Source: Pseudomonadota bacterium (GTDB taxonomy: Bacteria; Pseudomonadota; Alphaproteobacteria; Rhizobiales; Kaistiaceae). From it: a stretch of 13,835 nucleotides of DNA. Shown one piece after another: positions 1 through 6,954 of this stretch; the stretch's first letter is position 1, and the number at the start of each line of letters is the position of its first letter. The notes under the pieces are model-generated. The model had not been told where the DNA came from and searched no databases. It saw only the letters and a list, made by a program, of their open reading frames with translations. The stretch is taken from assembly GCA_023391905.1 (NCBI GenBank), contig JAEWAD010000121.1, positions 1-13,835 on the forward strand, written 5' to 3'. The position numbers and the translations under genes are program-made.

Positions 1-109
1 TCATCCCGGACGAAGCGGAGCGGAGATCCGGGATCCATACAGCCGAGAGATCGGGAGGCTCGCGCGCCCAGGGCCGGGGCTGCGTGGATCCCTGCTTTCG
101 CAGGGATGA
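1..109. repeat. Interspersed two-hairpin intergenic repeat, copy 1 (left edge cut)
   Basis: This copy is a near-identical direct repeat of 240-348: 103 of 109 positions match by eye. It folds as two hairpins. The first pairs 3-10 (ATCCCGGA) with 27-34 (TCCGGGAT) around a 16-nt loop. The second pairs 88-95 (ATCCCTGC) with 100-107 (GCAGGGAT) around a TTTC loop. The right end reads GGGATGACG (103-111), the inverse of the CGTCATCCC that opens copy 2, so this copy probably begins two bases before the window. Short repeats starting with TCATCCCGGA are common between genes in Rhizobiales; calling it a member of such a family is inference. Confidence 0.85.
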
Positions 110-237
110 CGGTGGAGCGAGGTCGGACGTCCTTGTCCGCCGAAACAGATCGGCGTGAGATCGCCCACCTTCAGAACGAATTGCAACGCCCTGCGCAGGC
201 GCCTCCGGCCTGAGCTCCCGCGCCGCCCCGCCCTCGC
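110..237. other. Spacer between the two repeat copies, no gene seen
   Basis: These roughly 130 bp lie between the repeat copies. Open frames cross the area on both strands, but they run through the repeats and have no ribosome binding site or recognisable protein. I see no tRNA, transposase remnant or promoter that I can support. The spacer is not repeated elsewhere in the window. Confidence 0.5.
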
Positions 238-350
238 CGTCATCCCGGACGAAGCGGAGCGGAGATCCGGGATCCATACAGCCGAGAGATCGGGAGGCTC
301 GCGCGACCAGGGCCGCGGCTGCTTGGATCCCCGCCTTCGCGGGGATGACG
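238..350. repeat. Interspersed two-hairpin intergenic repeat, copy 2 (complete)
   Basis: This is the complete copy, bounded by a perfect 9-bp terminal inverted repeat: CGTCATCCC at 238-246 and GGGATGACG at 342-350. The internal hairpins pair 242-249 with 266-273, and 327-334 (ATCCCCGC) with 339-346 (GCGGGGAT) around a CTTC loop. Compared with copy 1 there are six differences. Two of them (T93 to C332 and A102 to G341) are opposite each other in the second stem and keep it paired. One more difference falls in the loop. There is no coding capacity. It may be a non-autonomous mobile unit or a structured RNA/DNA element. Confidence 0.85.
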
Positions 351-382
351 ACGGAGCGCAAAACTGGCTTCCGCGCGCCTCC

Positions 383-411
383 GAGGAAGAAGGGCGGCCC
401 GAAGGCCGCCC
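383..411 (-). terminator. Intrinsic terminator with UUCG tetraloop, downstream of the HdeA-like gene
   Basis: On the minus strand the RNA forms an 8-bp GC-only stem, GGGCGGCC paired with GGCCGCCC (411-404 and 399-392), closed by the very stable UUCG tetraloop (403-400). A pyrimidine tail, UUCUUCCUC, follows directly. The stem starts 9 nt past the stop codon of the gene ending at 421. The tail is not pure U, but the position and stem strength make Rho-independent termination likely. Confidence 0.75.
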
Positions 412-420
412 CTTGCGGCG

Positions 421-711
421 CTATTTGAATACCGCCTCTACCGCGCTCGCCAGCGTGGCGCCGGCGTTGCTCTTGCAATAGGCGGCGACCTTCTCCGCAT
501 TGGCATGCGCCTTCTCGCTGTCCACCATGGTATTGCCGGCCTTGCCATGGACATAGCCGCTCATCCACATGGCAACGCCAGCAATCCTGCCGGGCGACAT
601 GGCACCCACCTCTTTGCAGGTCAGTTTCGAAACGTCGACTTCCTTGGCCAAGGCTGGGACGGCCAAGACAACACACAGAGATGCAAATGCACTCAGCAAA
701 TGACGGGGCAT
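421..711 (-). CDS. HdeA/HdeB-family small periplasmic protein
   Basis: The product is a 96-residue exported protein resembling the HdeA/HdeB acid-stress chaperone family. Residues 1-22 are a clear Sec signal peptide ending in ALA, leaving a mature protein of about 74 residues. The mature part opens with the family-typical VDVSKLTCKEV, followed by a MWMSGYVHGK segment and an AAYCKS segment. Its two cysteines, C32 and C79, are placed to form the single disulfide typical of the family. The reading frame stays open upstream to 846, but ATG 711 is preferred because the signal peptide starts there and AAGGAT lies about 10 nt upstream (722-726). HdeA proteins protect periplasmic clients at low pH in enterics; that role here is inferred from family resemblance only. 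The gene seems to stand alone, with its own terminator after the stop. Confidence 0.82.
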   Translation of the reverse strand: MPRHLLSAFASLCVVLAVPALAKEVDVSKLTCKEVGAMSPGRIAGVAMWMSGYVHGKAGNTMVDSEKAHANAEKVAAYCKSNAGATLASAVEAVFK

Positions 712-899
712 GGTCAGGGCATCCTTGCTAGAGCCCCCGCCGGCCAAAATAGGGCGTTCGGAACTCAACGCCCGATAACAAACGCGATCGTTACACCGAG
801 TTGACCCGGCGCATGCCCGCGCCACGCCAGGTCCAAGAATACGCAATCCGGGCGCCCCGCAGCCAACATCGCGCGGGACGTCCGGATCGCTGCCAGACG
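712..899. other. Spacer between hyuB and the HdeA-like gene
   Basis: This 188-nt gap must hold the promoter of the HdeA-like gene and whatever ends the upstream operon. I see a ribosome binding site (722-726), the inverted repeat at 752-773, and short GC hairpins such as GGCGC/GCGCC at 808-823. None of these is followed by a T run on the minus strand, so no intrinsic terminator for the hyuB operon can be supported. Rho-dependent termination or read-through remains possible. Confidence 0.5.
752..773. promoter_or_regulatory. Inverted repeat upstream of the HdeA-like gene
   Basis: A perfect 7-bp inverted repeat, GGGCGTT (752-758) and AACGCCC (767-773), with an 8-nt centre lies about 41-62 nt before the start codon at 711. 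It could be a protein-binding operator or a 5' leader hairpin. No convincing -35/-10 pair could be assigned around it, so the role is open. Confidence 0.35.
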
Positions 900-2576
900 T
901 CAGAGATCGACGCCGTAGATGGCCTTGGCGCGCTCGGCGCTCAGATAGCCGTTCTTGATGTCGTCCAGAACGGCGGCGCGGGAGCGCTTCTTCGGATCGC
1001 CGTAGCCGCCGCCATTGCCGGTGACGACGCGGACGATGTCGCCCTTGTTGAGCTCGACGCCGGTCGCGAAGGAGTAGCGCTTGCGGCTGCCGTCCGTCTT
1101 GATCACGTCGACATGGTTGCCCGTGCCGTCATGGCCGCCTTCCATGCCCCAGGGCATGACCTTCGAGCGGGTGTAGCCGCAGGTCAGGAAGTTGCCGTCG
1201 GCGCGGACGCGGTAATCCATGCGGATGCCCTTGCCGCCGCGCCACTGGCCCTCGCCGCCCTCTTCCGGGTTCAGCGCCAGCTGGTCGACATAGAGGCCGT
1301 AGCGCGCTTCCGCGATCTCGGCCGGGCAGTTGAACGTCTCGCCGTGGAAGCCGGAGAAGATCGCGTTGTTGCCGTCGCGGCCGGGCATCGCGCCCCATCC
1401 GCCGAGTTCCGGCTCGACGATCGTGAAGTGCCGGCCGGTATCCGGATGCGGGCCGCCGAGCACGGTGCCGCAGATCGAGGCGAAGCTGCCGGCCGAGAGC
1501 TTCTCCGGCAGGTGCTGCGCCAGGCAGCGCAGGATCAGGTCGAACACGCGGATCTCGACCTCGTAGTAGAAGCCGTGCGCCGCCGGTTCCTGCGCGTCGA
1601 AGATCGAGCCGGGCCGCGTCTTGACGACGAGCGGGCGGAACGAGCCGCCATTCGCCGGCGCGCTGACGTCGGTGATCGCCTTGATCGCCATCTGGCACGA
1701 GACGACGACGCCGTCGCGGCTGGCATTGCTCGGCGTCAGCGTCTGGTCGGGATTGTCGGTCAGGTCGACGATGAATTCATCGTCGGTGATCTCGACCGTC
1801 ACCTTGTAGGTCTGGCCGTTGTCCTGCTCCTCGGCGAAGGCGAACTTGCCCTTCGGCAGTTCCTTGAGCGCCTTCAGCGTGACCTGCTCGCCATAGTCCA
1901 TGAAGTGCTTCATGGCGGCGATGAAGGTGGCCTTGCCGTACTTGTTGACCAGGTCGAGGATGCGCTTCTCGCCGATGCGGACCGCCGCGATGGCCGCCCA
2001 CATGTCGCCCTTCAGGAACTCGGGCAGGCGCGAATTGACCGTCATGAGGTCCATGACGGACTGGTTCGACACGCCCTTCTCGATGATCTTGATCGCCGGG
2101 ATGCGGAGACCTTCCTGGTAGATCTCCTTGGCGTCGGTCGACATCGAGCCCGGCACCATGCCGCCGACATCGTTCCAGTGCGCGATGTTGGCCGTCCAGG
2201 CGACGATCTCGCCCTCGGCGAAGACCGGCATGACCAGCACGACATCGTTCAGATGGGTGACGCCGCCATAGAACGGGTCGTTGGTGACGAACACGTCGCC
2301 GGCGTGGATCGTGGCGAGCGGATGCTTGCGCAGGATCGCCTTCGCCGCCTTGTCGAGCACGCCGATGAAGGACGGGATGCCGGCGCCGGAGGACGCGATC
2401 TCGCCATCGGCGGCGCAGATGCCGGTGCCCATGTCGAGCACCTCGTAGATGATGGCGCTCATCGCCGTCTTGCGCATCGCCGCGAACATTTCATCCGAAA
2501 TCGCCTGCAGCGAGTTCTGGATGATGTCGAAGGTGACGGGATCGTGCGACGGGCTCTGTGTTGCTGCACTGCTCAT
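900..2576 (-). CDS. hyuB: Hydantoinase B / oxoprolinase-family subunit (HyuB-like)
   Basis: The 558-residue product is the B subunit of the HyuA/HyuB family, which includes ATP-dependent N-methylhydantoinase, 5-oxoprolinase, caprolactamase and acetone/acetophenone carboxylases. Family marks in order are GDVFVTNDPFYGGVTHLNDV (about 93-112), the block HWNDVGGMVPGSMSTDAKEIYQ (about 133-154), and the C-terminal GNGGGYGDPKKR followed by an ending in YGVDL. It has no signal peptide and should be cytoplasmic. The start codon lies 3 nt after the hyuA stop, with a GGGGG purine run about 8 nt upstream, so the two subunits are translated as a pair. This is the last gene of the operon. No N-carbamoyl amidohydrolase, racemase or acetone carboxylase gamma subunit lies in the window, so the reaction (ring hydrolysis or carboxylation) cannot be decided. 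The family call is firm; the substrate is unknown. Confidence 0.93.
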   Translation of the reverse strand: MSSAATQSPSHDPVTFDIIQNSLQAISDEMFAAMRKTAMSAIIYEVLDMGTGICAADGEIASSGAGIPSFIGVLDKAAKAILRKHPLATIHAGDVFVTNDPFYGGVTHLNDVVLVMPVFAEGEIVAWTANIAHWNDVGGMVPGSMSTDAKEIYQEGLRIPAIKIIEKGVSNQSVMDLMTVNSRLPEFLKGDMWAAIAAVRIGEKRILDLVNKYGKATFIAAMKHFMDYGEQVTLKALKELPKGKFAFAEEQDNGQTYKVTVEITDDEFIVDLTDNPDQTLTPSNASRDGVVVSCQMAIKAITDVSAPANGGSFRPLVVKTRPGSIFDAQEPAAHGFYYEVEIRVFDLILRCLAQHLPEKLSAGSFASICGTVLGGPHPDTGRHFTIVEPELGGWGAMPGRDGNNAIFSGFHGETFNCPAEIAEARYGLYVDQLALNPEEGGEGQWRGGKGIRMDYRVRADGNFLTCGYTRSKVMPWGMEGGHDGTGNHVDVIKTDGSRKRYSFATGVELNKGDIVRVVTGNGGGYGDPKKRSRAAVLDDIKNGYLSAERAKAIYGVDL

Positions 2577-2579
2577 AGG

Positions 2580-4655
2580 TCAGGCCCCCAGTTCGATGTG
2601 GGTGTTGCCATAGGCGTCGATGGACACGCGGTTGCCCGGGTGGATCACCACCGTGGTGCCGGAATCCTCCAGGATCGCCGGGCCATCGAAGCGCATGCCG
2701 GGCTCCAGCTTGGCGAGGTCGTAGATCGTCGCCTCGTGCACGCCTTCGAGCGCGTAGTCGACGTCGCGGCGGCTCTTCACCGCCTGGTCGAGCGTCGCGC
2801 CCGTCGTCGGGAGCGCGTTCATCTCGAGCTTGCCGACCTCGGCCGAAGCGACGAGATGCAGGCCGACGATCTCCACCGGCGCGTCGAGGCGATAGGTGTA
2901 TTCGCGCTCATAGGCCGTGTGGAACGTGTCGATCATCGCGGCGATCGACGCCGCGTCGACGCGACCGCCCTGGAACTCGACCTCGACCGCGTGCTCCTGG
3001 TTCTGGTAGCGGCACTTGACGAAGGCCACCAGCTTCACCTTGCCGGCATCGACGCCCTCGGCGACGAACTGCGACACGGCGCGTTCCTTCGTCTCGTGCA
3101 GCAGCGCTTCCAGCGCCGCGGCGCGGCCCTCGCCCGGCTCGATCAGGCGCGACACGAAGAAGTCGCGGCGGAGATCGGACATCATCATGCCCCAGGCGGA
3201 GAACACCGAGGCGCCGCGCGGGATGACCACCTTCTTCATGCCGAGCTCGGTGGCGAGCGCCACCGCGTGCATGGCGCCGCCGCCGCCGAAGGCGACCAGC
3301 GTGAAGTCGCGCGGGTCGTGGCCGCGGTTGAGCGAGACCAGCTTCAGCGCGTTGATCATGTTGTTGTTGGCGATGCGCAGGATGCCGCGCGCCGCCTCGA
3401 TCGGCGAAAGCCCGAGCTTTTCCGCGAGCGCGTTCAGCGCGCCGTCGACCGCGGCCATGTCGGCCGTGATCGTGCCGCCGCAGAAATAGTCCTTGTCGAT
3501 GCGGCCGAGCGCCAGATTGGCGTCGGTCGTCGTCGCCTGCGTACCGCCGCGCGCATAGGCCGCCGGACCCGGCAGAGCGCCGGCCGATTGCGGGCCGACA
3601 TGCAGCTTGCCGAAATCATCGACCCAGGCGATCGAGCCGCCGCCATTGCCGATCTCAACCAGGTCGACCACCGGCACCATGATCGGATAGCCCGACGCGG
3701 TGCGGTCGCGCTCGATCCAGTAGTCGGTCATGATCTTCACATGGCCGTTCTCGATCAACGAGCACTTCGCCGTGGTGCCGCCGATGTCGAGCGCCAGCAC
3801 GTTCTTCTCGCCGATGATGCGGCCAAGCTCGGCCGCGCCCCAGAAGCCGGAGGCCGGGCCGCTCTCGACCATGGTGATCGGGATCTCGCGCGTCGCCGAC
3901 AGCGTGTCGACGCCGCAGTTCGACTGCATGACGTAGAGCTGGCCGCCGAAATCCTTCGAGGCGAGCCCGTCCTCGAGCCGGCCGAGATAGCGGCTGGCGA
4001 CCGGCTGCACATAGGCCGAGAGCACCGTCGTCGAGGCGCGCTCATATTCGCGCCATTCGCGGGTGATCTGGTGCGAGGCGACGACCGAGACCTCCGGCCA
4101 GAGCTTCCTGACTTCGGCGGCGACCGCCTGCTCGTGCCGGGGATCGGCATAGGCGTGCAGCAGACAGATGGCGATCGCCTCGACGCCCTCGGCGCGAAAG
4201 TCCTCCAGGATCGCCGGCAGGCCGGAAAGATCGAGCGGCGTCCGCTCCTCGCCCGTATAGGCGATGCGGCCCGGGACCTCGCGGCAGAGATAGCGCGGCA
4301 CGAAGGACTGCGGCTTCACATATTGCAGGTTGAAGAAATCGGGCCGGTTGCCGCGCGCGATCTCCAGCACGTCACGAAAGCCTTCGGTCGTGATCAGCGC
4401 CGTCTTGGCGCCCTTGCGCTCGGTCAGCGCGTTGATGACGACGGTGGTGCCATGGGCGAAGAAGGCGATGTCGGCCGGGTCGACCTCCGCCTTGGCGAGC
4501 ACGTTCAGCACGCCCTGCTCGAAATTCGGCGGCGTCGTGTCGGATTTCGCCGTGCGGACGGTCTGGCGGCCGGTCGCGTTGTCGGTCTCGAAATAGACGA
4601 GGTCGGTGAAGGTGCCGCCGACGTCGGTGGCGACGCGGATGGTCTTGTCGCTCAT
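2580..4655 (-). CDS. hyuA: Hydantoinase A / oxoprolinase-family ATP-binding subunit (HyuA-like)
   Basis: The 691-residue product is the ATP-binding A subunit that partners HyuB. The ASKHA nucleotide fold is visible: phosphate-1 loop DVGGTFTD (11-18), phosphate-2 loop DIGGTTAK (290-297), and an adenosine-type AFGGGGAMHA (455-464). Further family marks are AHGTTVVINALTERKG (68-82), IGNGGGSIAWVD (335-346), VGPQSAGALPGPAAY (353-367) and TTTDANLALGRI (375-386). The length matches microbial N-methylhydantoinase A and related subunits, not the fused eukaryotic 5-oxoprolinase of roughly 1,290 residues. It presumably activates a ring carbonyl by phosphorylation before HyuB completes the reaction. The gene follows the GAF gene stop by 1 nt, with GAGGGAAAG about 11 nt before ATG. 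One oddity is SNCGVD at 245-250, where relatives usually have SNGG. The substrate is not deducible; hydantoins, lactams and oxoproline-type rings are all possible. Confidence 0.94.
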   Translation of the reverse strand: MSDKTIRVATDVGGTFTDLVYFETDNATGRQTVRTAKSDTTPPNFEQGVLNVLAKAEVDPADIAFFAHGTTVVINALTERKGAKTALITTEGFRDVLEIARGNRPDFFNLQYVKPQSFVPRYLCREVPGRIAYTGEERTPLDLSGLPAILEDFRAEGVEAIAICLLHAYADPRHEQAVAAEVRKLWPEVSVVASHQITREWREYERASTTVLSAYVQPVASRYLGRLEDGLASKDFGGQLYVMQSNCGVDTLSATREIPITMVESGPASGFWGAAELGRIIGEKNVLALDIGGTTAKCSLIENGHVKIMTDYWIERDRTASGYPIMVPVVDLVEIGNGGGSIAWVDDFGKLHVGPQSAGALPGPAAYARGGTQATTTDANLALGRIDKDYFCGGTITADMAAVDGALNALAEKLGLSPIEAARGILRIANNNMINALKLVSLNRGHDPRDFTLVAFGGGGAMHAVALATELGMKKVVIPRGASVFSAWGMMMSDLRRDFFVSRLIEPGEGRAAALEALLHETKERAVSQFVAEGVDAGKVKLVAFVKCRYQNQEHAVEVEFQGGRVDAASIAAMIDTFHTAYEREYTYRLDAPVEIVGLHLVASAEVGKLEMNALPTTGATLDQAVKSRRDVDYALEGVHEATIYDLAKLEPGMRFDGPAILEDSGTTVVIHPGNRVSIDAYGNTHIELGA

Positions 4656-4656
4656 C

Positions 4657-5205
4657 TCAGTTCTTTCCCTCGCGCATCTGCGATGCCTGCTCGGTGACGG
4701 TGGCGGCCAGGATGCCGATCGCCGCGAACGGGCGCAGCGCCATGGCGCGCTCGACCTTGTCGGGCGTGTAGGCGCCGGTCTTGTCGAGGATGTTGATCGT
4801 GCCGATCACCTCGCCGCCGAACACGACGGGCACGTTGATGCAGGAACCGCAGCCGAGCTGCTCGATCAGCTCGTAGTCATGGAAGACCGTGGCGATCTCC
4901 TCGATCGTGTTGGCGACATAGGGCTTCTTCTCGCCGATCACGAGGTCGTTCCACTTGCCGGCGGCCGATTGCTTGTAGCCGGAAGTCGGGTACTCGACCG
5001 GGTGGTTCGAGTAGAGCCGGCGCGACATGCCCGAGGCGATGTCGGCGTTCATCACGGTGAAGATGATCGCGCCGACTTCGCGCTGGTAGAGCTCCTCGAC
5101 CTTGGCGAGCGTCGCGGTCGGCTGGTCGCCGGCGCCGAGCGCGGCGATGAGTTCGTCCCAGGCCTGGCGATCCGCCACGGGATCGGGCTGCTGTGCGAGA
5201 GTCAT
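4657..5205 (-). CDS. Stand-alone GAF-domain protein in the hydantoinase operon
   Basis: The 182-residue soluble protein is essentially one GAF domain, with no DNA-binding, kinase, cyclase or membrane part. GAF traits include YSNHPVEYPTSGYKQ (65-79), a helix-strand block GEKKPYVANTIEEIATVF (91-108), and the core INVPVVFGGEVIGTINILDK (123-142). Two cysteines stand close together in GCGSCIN (C119 and C122). The gene starts 12 nt after the upstream ATPase stop, with a strong AGGAAGGA 6-7 nt before ATG that overlaps that TAG stop. Its own stop lies 1 nt before hyuA. Co-translation with hyuA points to a role tied to the enzyme: a small-molecule sensor, an accessory factor or a third subunit. It is similar in size to the gamma subunit of acetone carboxylase but does not resemble it. 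A redox enzyme like free-methionine-sulfoxide reductase (also a GAF fold) is a weaker alternative. The function is unknown. Confidence 0.85.
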   Translation of the reverse strand: MTLAQQPDPVADRQAWDELIAALGAGDQPTATLAKVEELYQREVGAIIFTVMNADIASGMSRRLYSNHPVEYPTSGYKQSAAGKWNDLVIGEKKPYVANTIEEIATVFHDYELIEQLGCGSCINVPVVFGGEVIGTINILDKTGAYTPDKVERAMALRPFAAIGILAATVTEQASQMREGKN

Positions 5206-5217
5206 GGTAGTTCCTTC

Positions 5218-6054
5218 CTATTCGGCCCCGGCGGGAACTTCCGTTCCGGCTCGGATCTCGGCGCGCAATGCGGCCTCGGCCTCCGTGACGACGGGAATGG
5301 CTCCGATCAGTTCGCGCGTATAGGCGCTCTTCGGATCGGAGAAGATGGCCTCGACCGGGCCCGTCTCGACGAGGCGTCCCTTCTGGAACACGCTCACCCG
5401 GTCGGCGATCGCCCGCACGACCGCGAGGTCATGCGTGATGAAGAGATAGGTCAGCCCGCGTTCTTCGCGCAGGCGCTGCAGCAGCTGGAGCACCCGCGCC
5501 TGGACCAGGACGTCGAGCGCCGAAGTCGGCTCGTCGAGCACCAGCAATTCCGGCTCGCAGGCGAGCGCGCGGGCGATCGCGATGCGCTGGCGCTGGCCGC
5601 CGGAAAGGCCGCGCGGCGAGCGACGGGCATGCGCCGCCTCGAGTCCGACTTCCTCCAGCAGCGAGGCGACGCGCCCGTTGCGCTCGGAGGCACGGCCGAG
5701 GCCATGCACGTCGAGCGGCAGGCGGATCGAGGCGCCGACGCTGCGGCGCGGGTTCAGCGCCGAGAGCGGGTTCTGCTGCACCAGCTGGATCGCCCGCTTC
5801 TGCTCGCGCGTGCGGCTGCGGCCGAGCGGCTTGCCGTTGAAACGGATCTCGCCCGACGTCGCGCCGAGCAGGCCCAGCACCAGATTGGCGAGCGTCGTCT
5901 TGCCCGAGCCGCTCTCGCCGACGATGGCGTGGCATTCGCCGCGCTCGAAGGCGATCGAGACATCATCGAGCGCCGTGACGCTGTGGCCATCGGCGGCGAA
6001 CACCTTGCCGAGATGGTCGAGTTCGAGGATCGGCGCGCTCATGTCGCGGGTCAT
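5218..6054 (-). CDS. Oligopeptide-type ABC transporter ATPase (DppF/OppF-like)
   Basis: The 278-residue product is the second nucleotide-binding subunit of a PepT-family importer. It shows Walker A GESGSGKT (46-53), a Q-loop at Q93 in LVQQNPLSALNPR, signature LSGGQ (150-154), Walker B ELLVLDE (169-175) with EPTSALD after it, and H208 in the ITHDLAVV switch. All catalytic positions are present. The start at 6054 is chosen over upstream 6081 and downstream 6042 because it makes a 4-bp ATGA overlap with the preceding ATPase gene and has GGAGG 7 nt upstream. The acidic and alanine-rich end (EAEAALRAEIRAGTEVPAGAE) replaces the usual cysteine-containing oligopeptide C-terminal domain. It acts on the inner face of the membrane with the DppD-like partner and the two permeases. 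Confidence 0.93.
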   Translation of the reverse strand: MTRDMSAPILELDHLGKVFAADGHSVTALDDVSIAFERGECHAIVGESGSGKTTLANLVLGLLGATSGEIRFNGKPLGRSRTREQKRAIQLVQQNPLSALNPRRSVGASIRLPLDVHGLGRASERNGRVASLLEEVGLEAAHARRSPRGLSGGQRQRIAIARALACEPELLVLDEPTSALDVLVQARVLQLLQRLREERGLTYLFITHDLAVVRAIADRVSVFQKGRLVETGPVEAIFSDPKSAYTRELIGAIPVVTEAEAALRAEIRAGTEVPAGAE

Positions 6055-6953
6055 GCGAAGGCCTCCGTCGGCTCGCCGCAACCCTCGTGCACGATGAGCG
6101 GATTCTCGAAATCGGGACTGCGCTCCGGCAGGTCCGGCAGGCCGCCGCCCGAGATCTTCGGGATCGCGGCGAGCAGCGCCCGCGTATAGGGATGGCGCGG
6201 ATCGTGGAAGAGCTGCGCCGTCGTGCCATGCTCGACGATGCGGCCGCGATAGATGACATAGACGCGGTCGGCGAATTCCCGCACCACGCCGAGATTGTGC
6301 GAGATCAGCAGCACCGACGTGCCCGTCCGCTCGGTCATCTCGTGCATCAGCTTCAGCGTCTGCGCCTGCACCGTCACGTCGAGCGCCGTGCCCGGCTCGT
6401 CGGCGATCAGGAGCTGCGGCCGGTTGGCCAGCGCCATGGCGATCATGACGCGCTGGTTCATGCCGCCGGAAAGCTGGAACGCATAGGAATCGAGCGCCCG
6501 CTTCGGATCGGGGATCGACACCTCGGCGAGCGCCGCCTCGGCGCGCCGGTCGGCATCCGCCTTCGAGATCGAGCGATCGCCGGAACGCAGCACGTCGCGG
6601 AACTGGCCGCGGATCTTGAAGGTCGGGTTGAGCGCCGAGGTCGGATCCTGGAAGATCATGGCGACGCGATTTCCTCGCCGCCTGGCGATTTCAGGACCGC
6701 CCTTCGCCGCGTCGATGCCGTCGAACCAGATATGCCCCGCGACATGGGTACGCTTTTGGTCCTGCAGCAGGCCCATGGCGAGGCGCGCGGTCACCGACTT
6801 GCCGGAGCCGCTCTCGCCAACGAGCGCCACCTTCTCGCCGGCGCGGATATGCATGGAGATGCCGTGCAGCACCTCCGTCGCATGCCGACGGTCGCCGAAG
6901 GCGACGCGGAGGTCGCGGATGGCGAGAACGGGCTTCTGCGTGTTGTCCGGCAT
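6051..6953 (-). CDS. Oligopeptide-type ABC transporter ATPase (DppD/OppD-like)
   Basis: The 300-residue product is the first nucleotide-binding subunit of the importer. It has Walker A GESGSGKS (46-53), Q-loop FQDPTSALNP (101-110), signature LSGGMNQR (161-168), Walker B LLIADE (181-186) and the switch histidine H219. Two spots depart from the family norm: EPGTALD where EPTTALD or EPTSALD is usual, and SHNLGVV where THDLGVV is usual. The tail after HPYTRALLAAIP (about residue 255 on) is short and lacks the usual CPFAPRCP-type cysteine motif. The start codon is 1 nt past the upstream permease stop, with GGAGG 6 nt before ATG. Its stop codon overlaps the start of the partner ATPase. The essential ATPase residues are intact, so it is likely functional. 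Confidence 0.93.
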   Translation of the reverse strand: MPDNTQKPVLAIRDLRVAFGDRRHATEVLHGISMHIRAGEKVALVGESGSGKSVTARLAMGLLQDQKRTHVAGHIWFDGIDAAKGGPEIARRRGNRVAMIFQDPTSALNPTFKIRGQFRDVLRSGDRSISKADADRRAEAALAEVSIPDPKRALDSYAFQLSGGMNQRVMIAMALANRPQLLIADEPGTALDVTVQAQTLKLMHEMTERTGTSVLLISHNLGVVREFADRVYVIYRGRIVEHGTTAQLFHDPRHPYTRALLAAIPKISGGGLPDLPERSPDFENPLIVHEGCGEPTEAFA

Positions 6954-6954
6954 C

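Noticed and set aside
1..350. CRISPR array from the direct repeats
   Set aside because: There are only two copies, each about 110 bp and with a roughly 130-bp spacer; this is an interspersed element, not a CRISPR.
808..823. GGCGC/GCGCC hairpin as terminator of the hyuB operon
   Set aside because: The stem is five base pairs, lies about 80 nt past the stop codon, and has no T run on the minus strand.
712..846. Longer start for the HdeA-like protein at 846
   Set aside because: It would place 45 extra residues in front of a clear signal peptide; ATG 711 has its own ribosome binding site.
801..4697. Very long plus-strand open frame of about 1,298 codons opposite hyuA and hyuB
   Set aside because: It lies antisense to two firmly identified genes, is Arg/Asp/Val/Ala-rich without any domain, and is explained by GC3-biased codons suppressing stops on the opposite strand.
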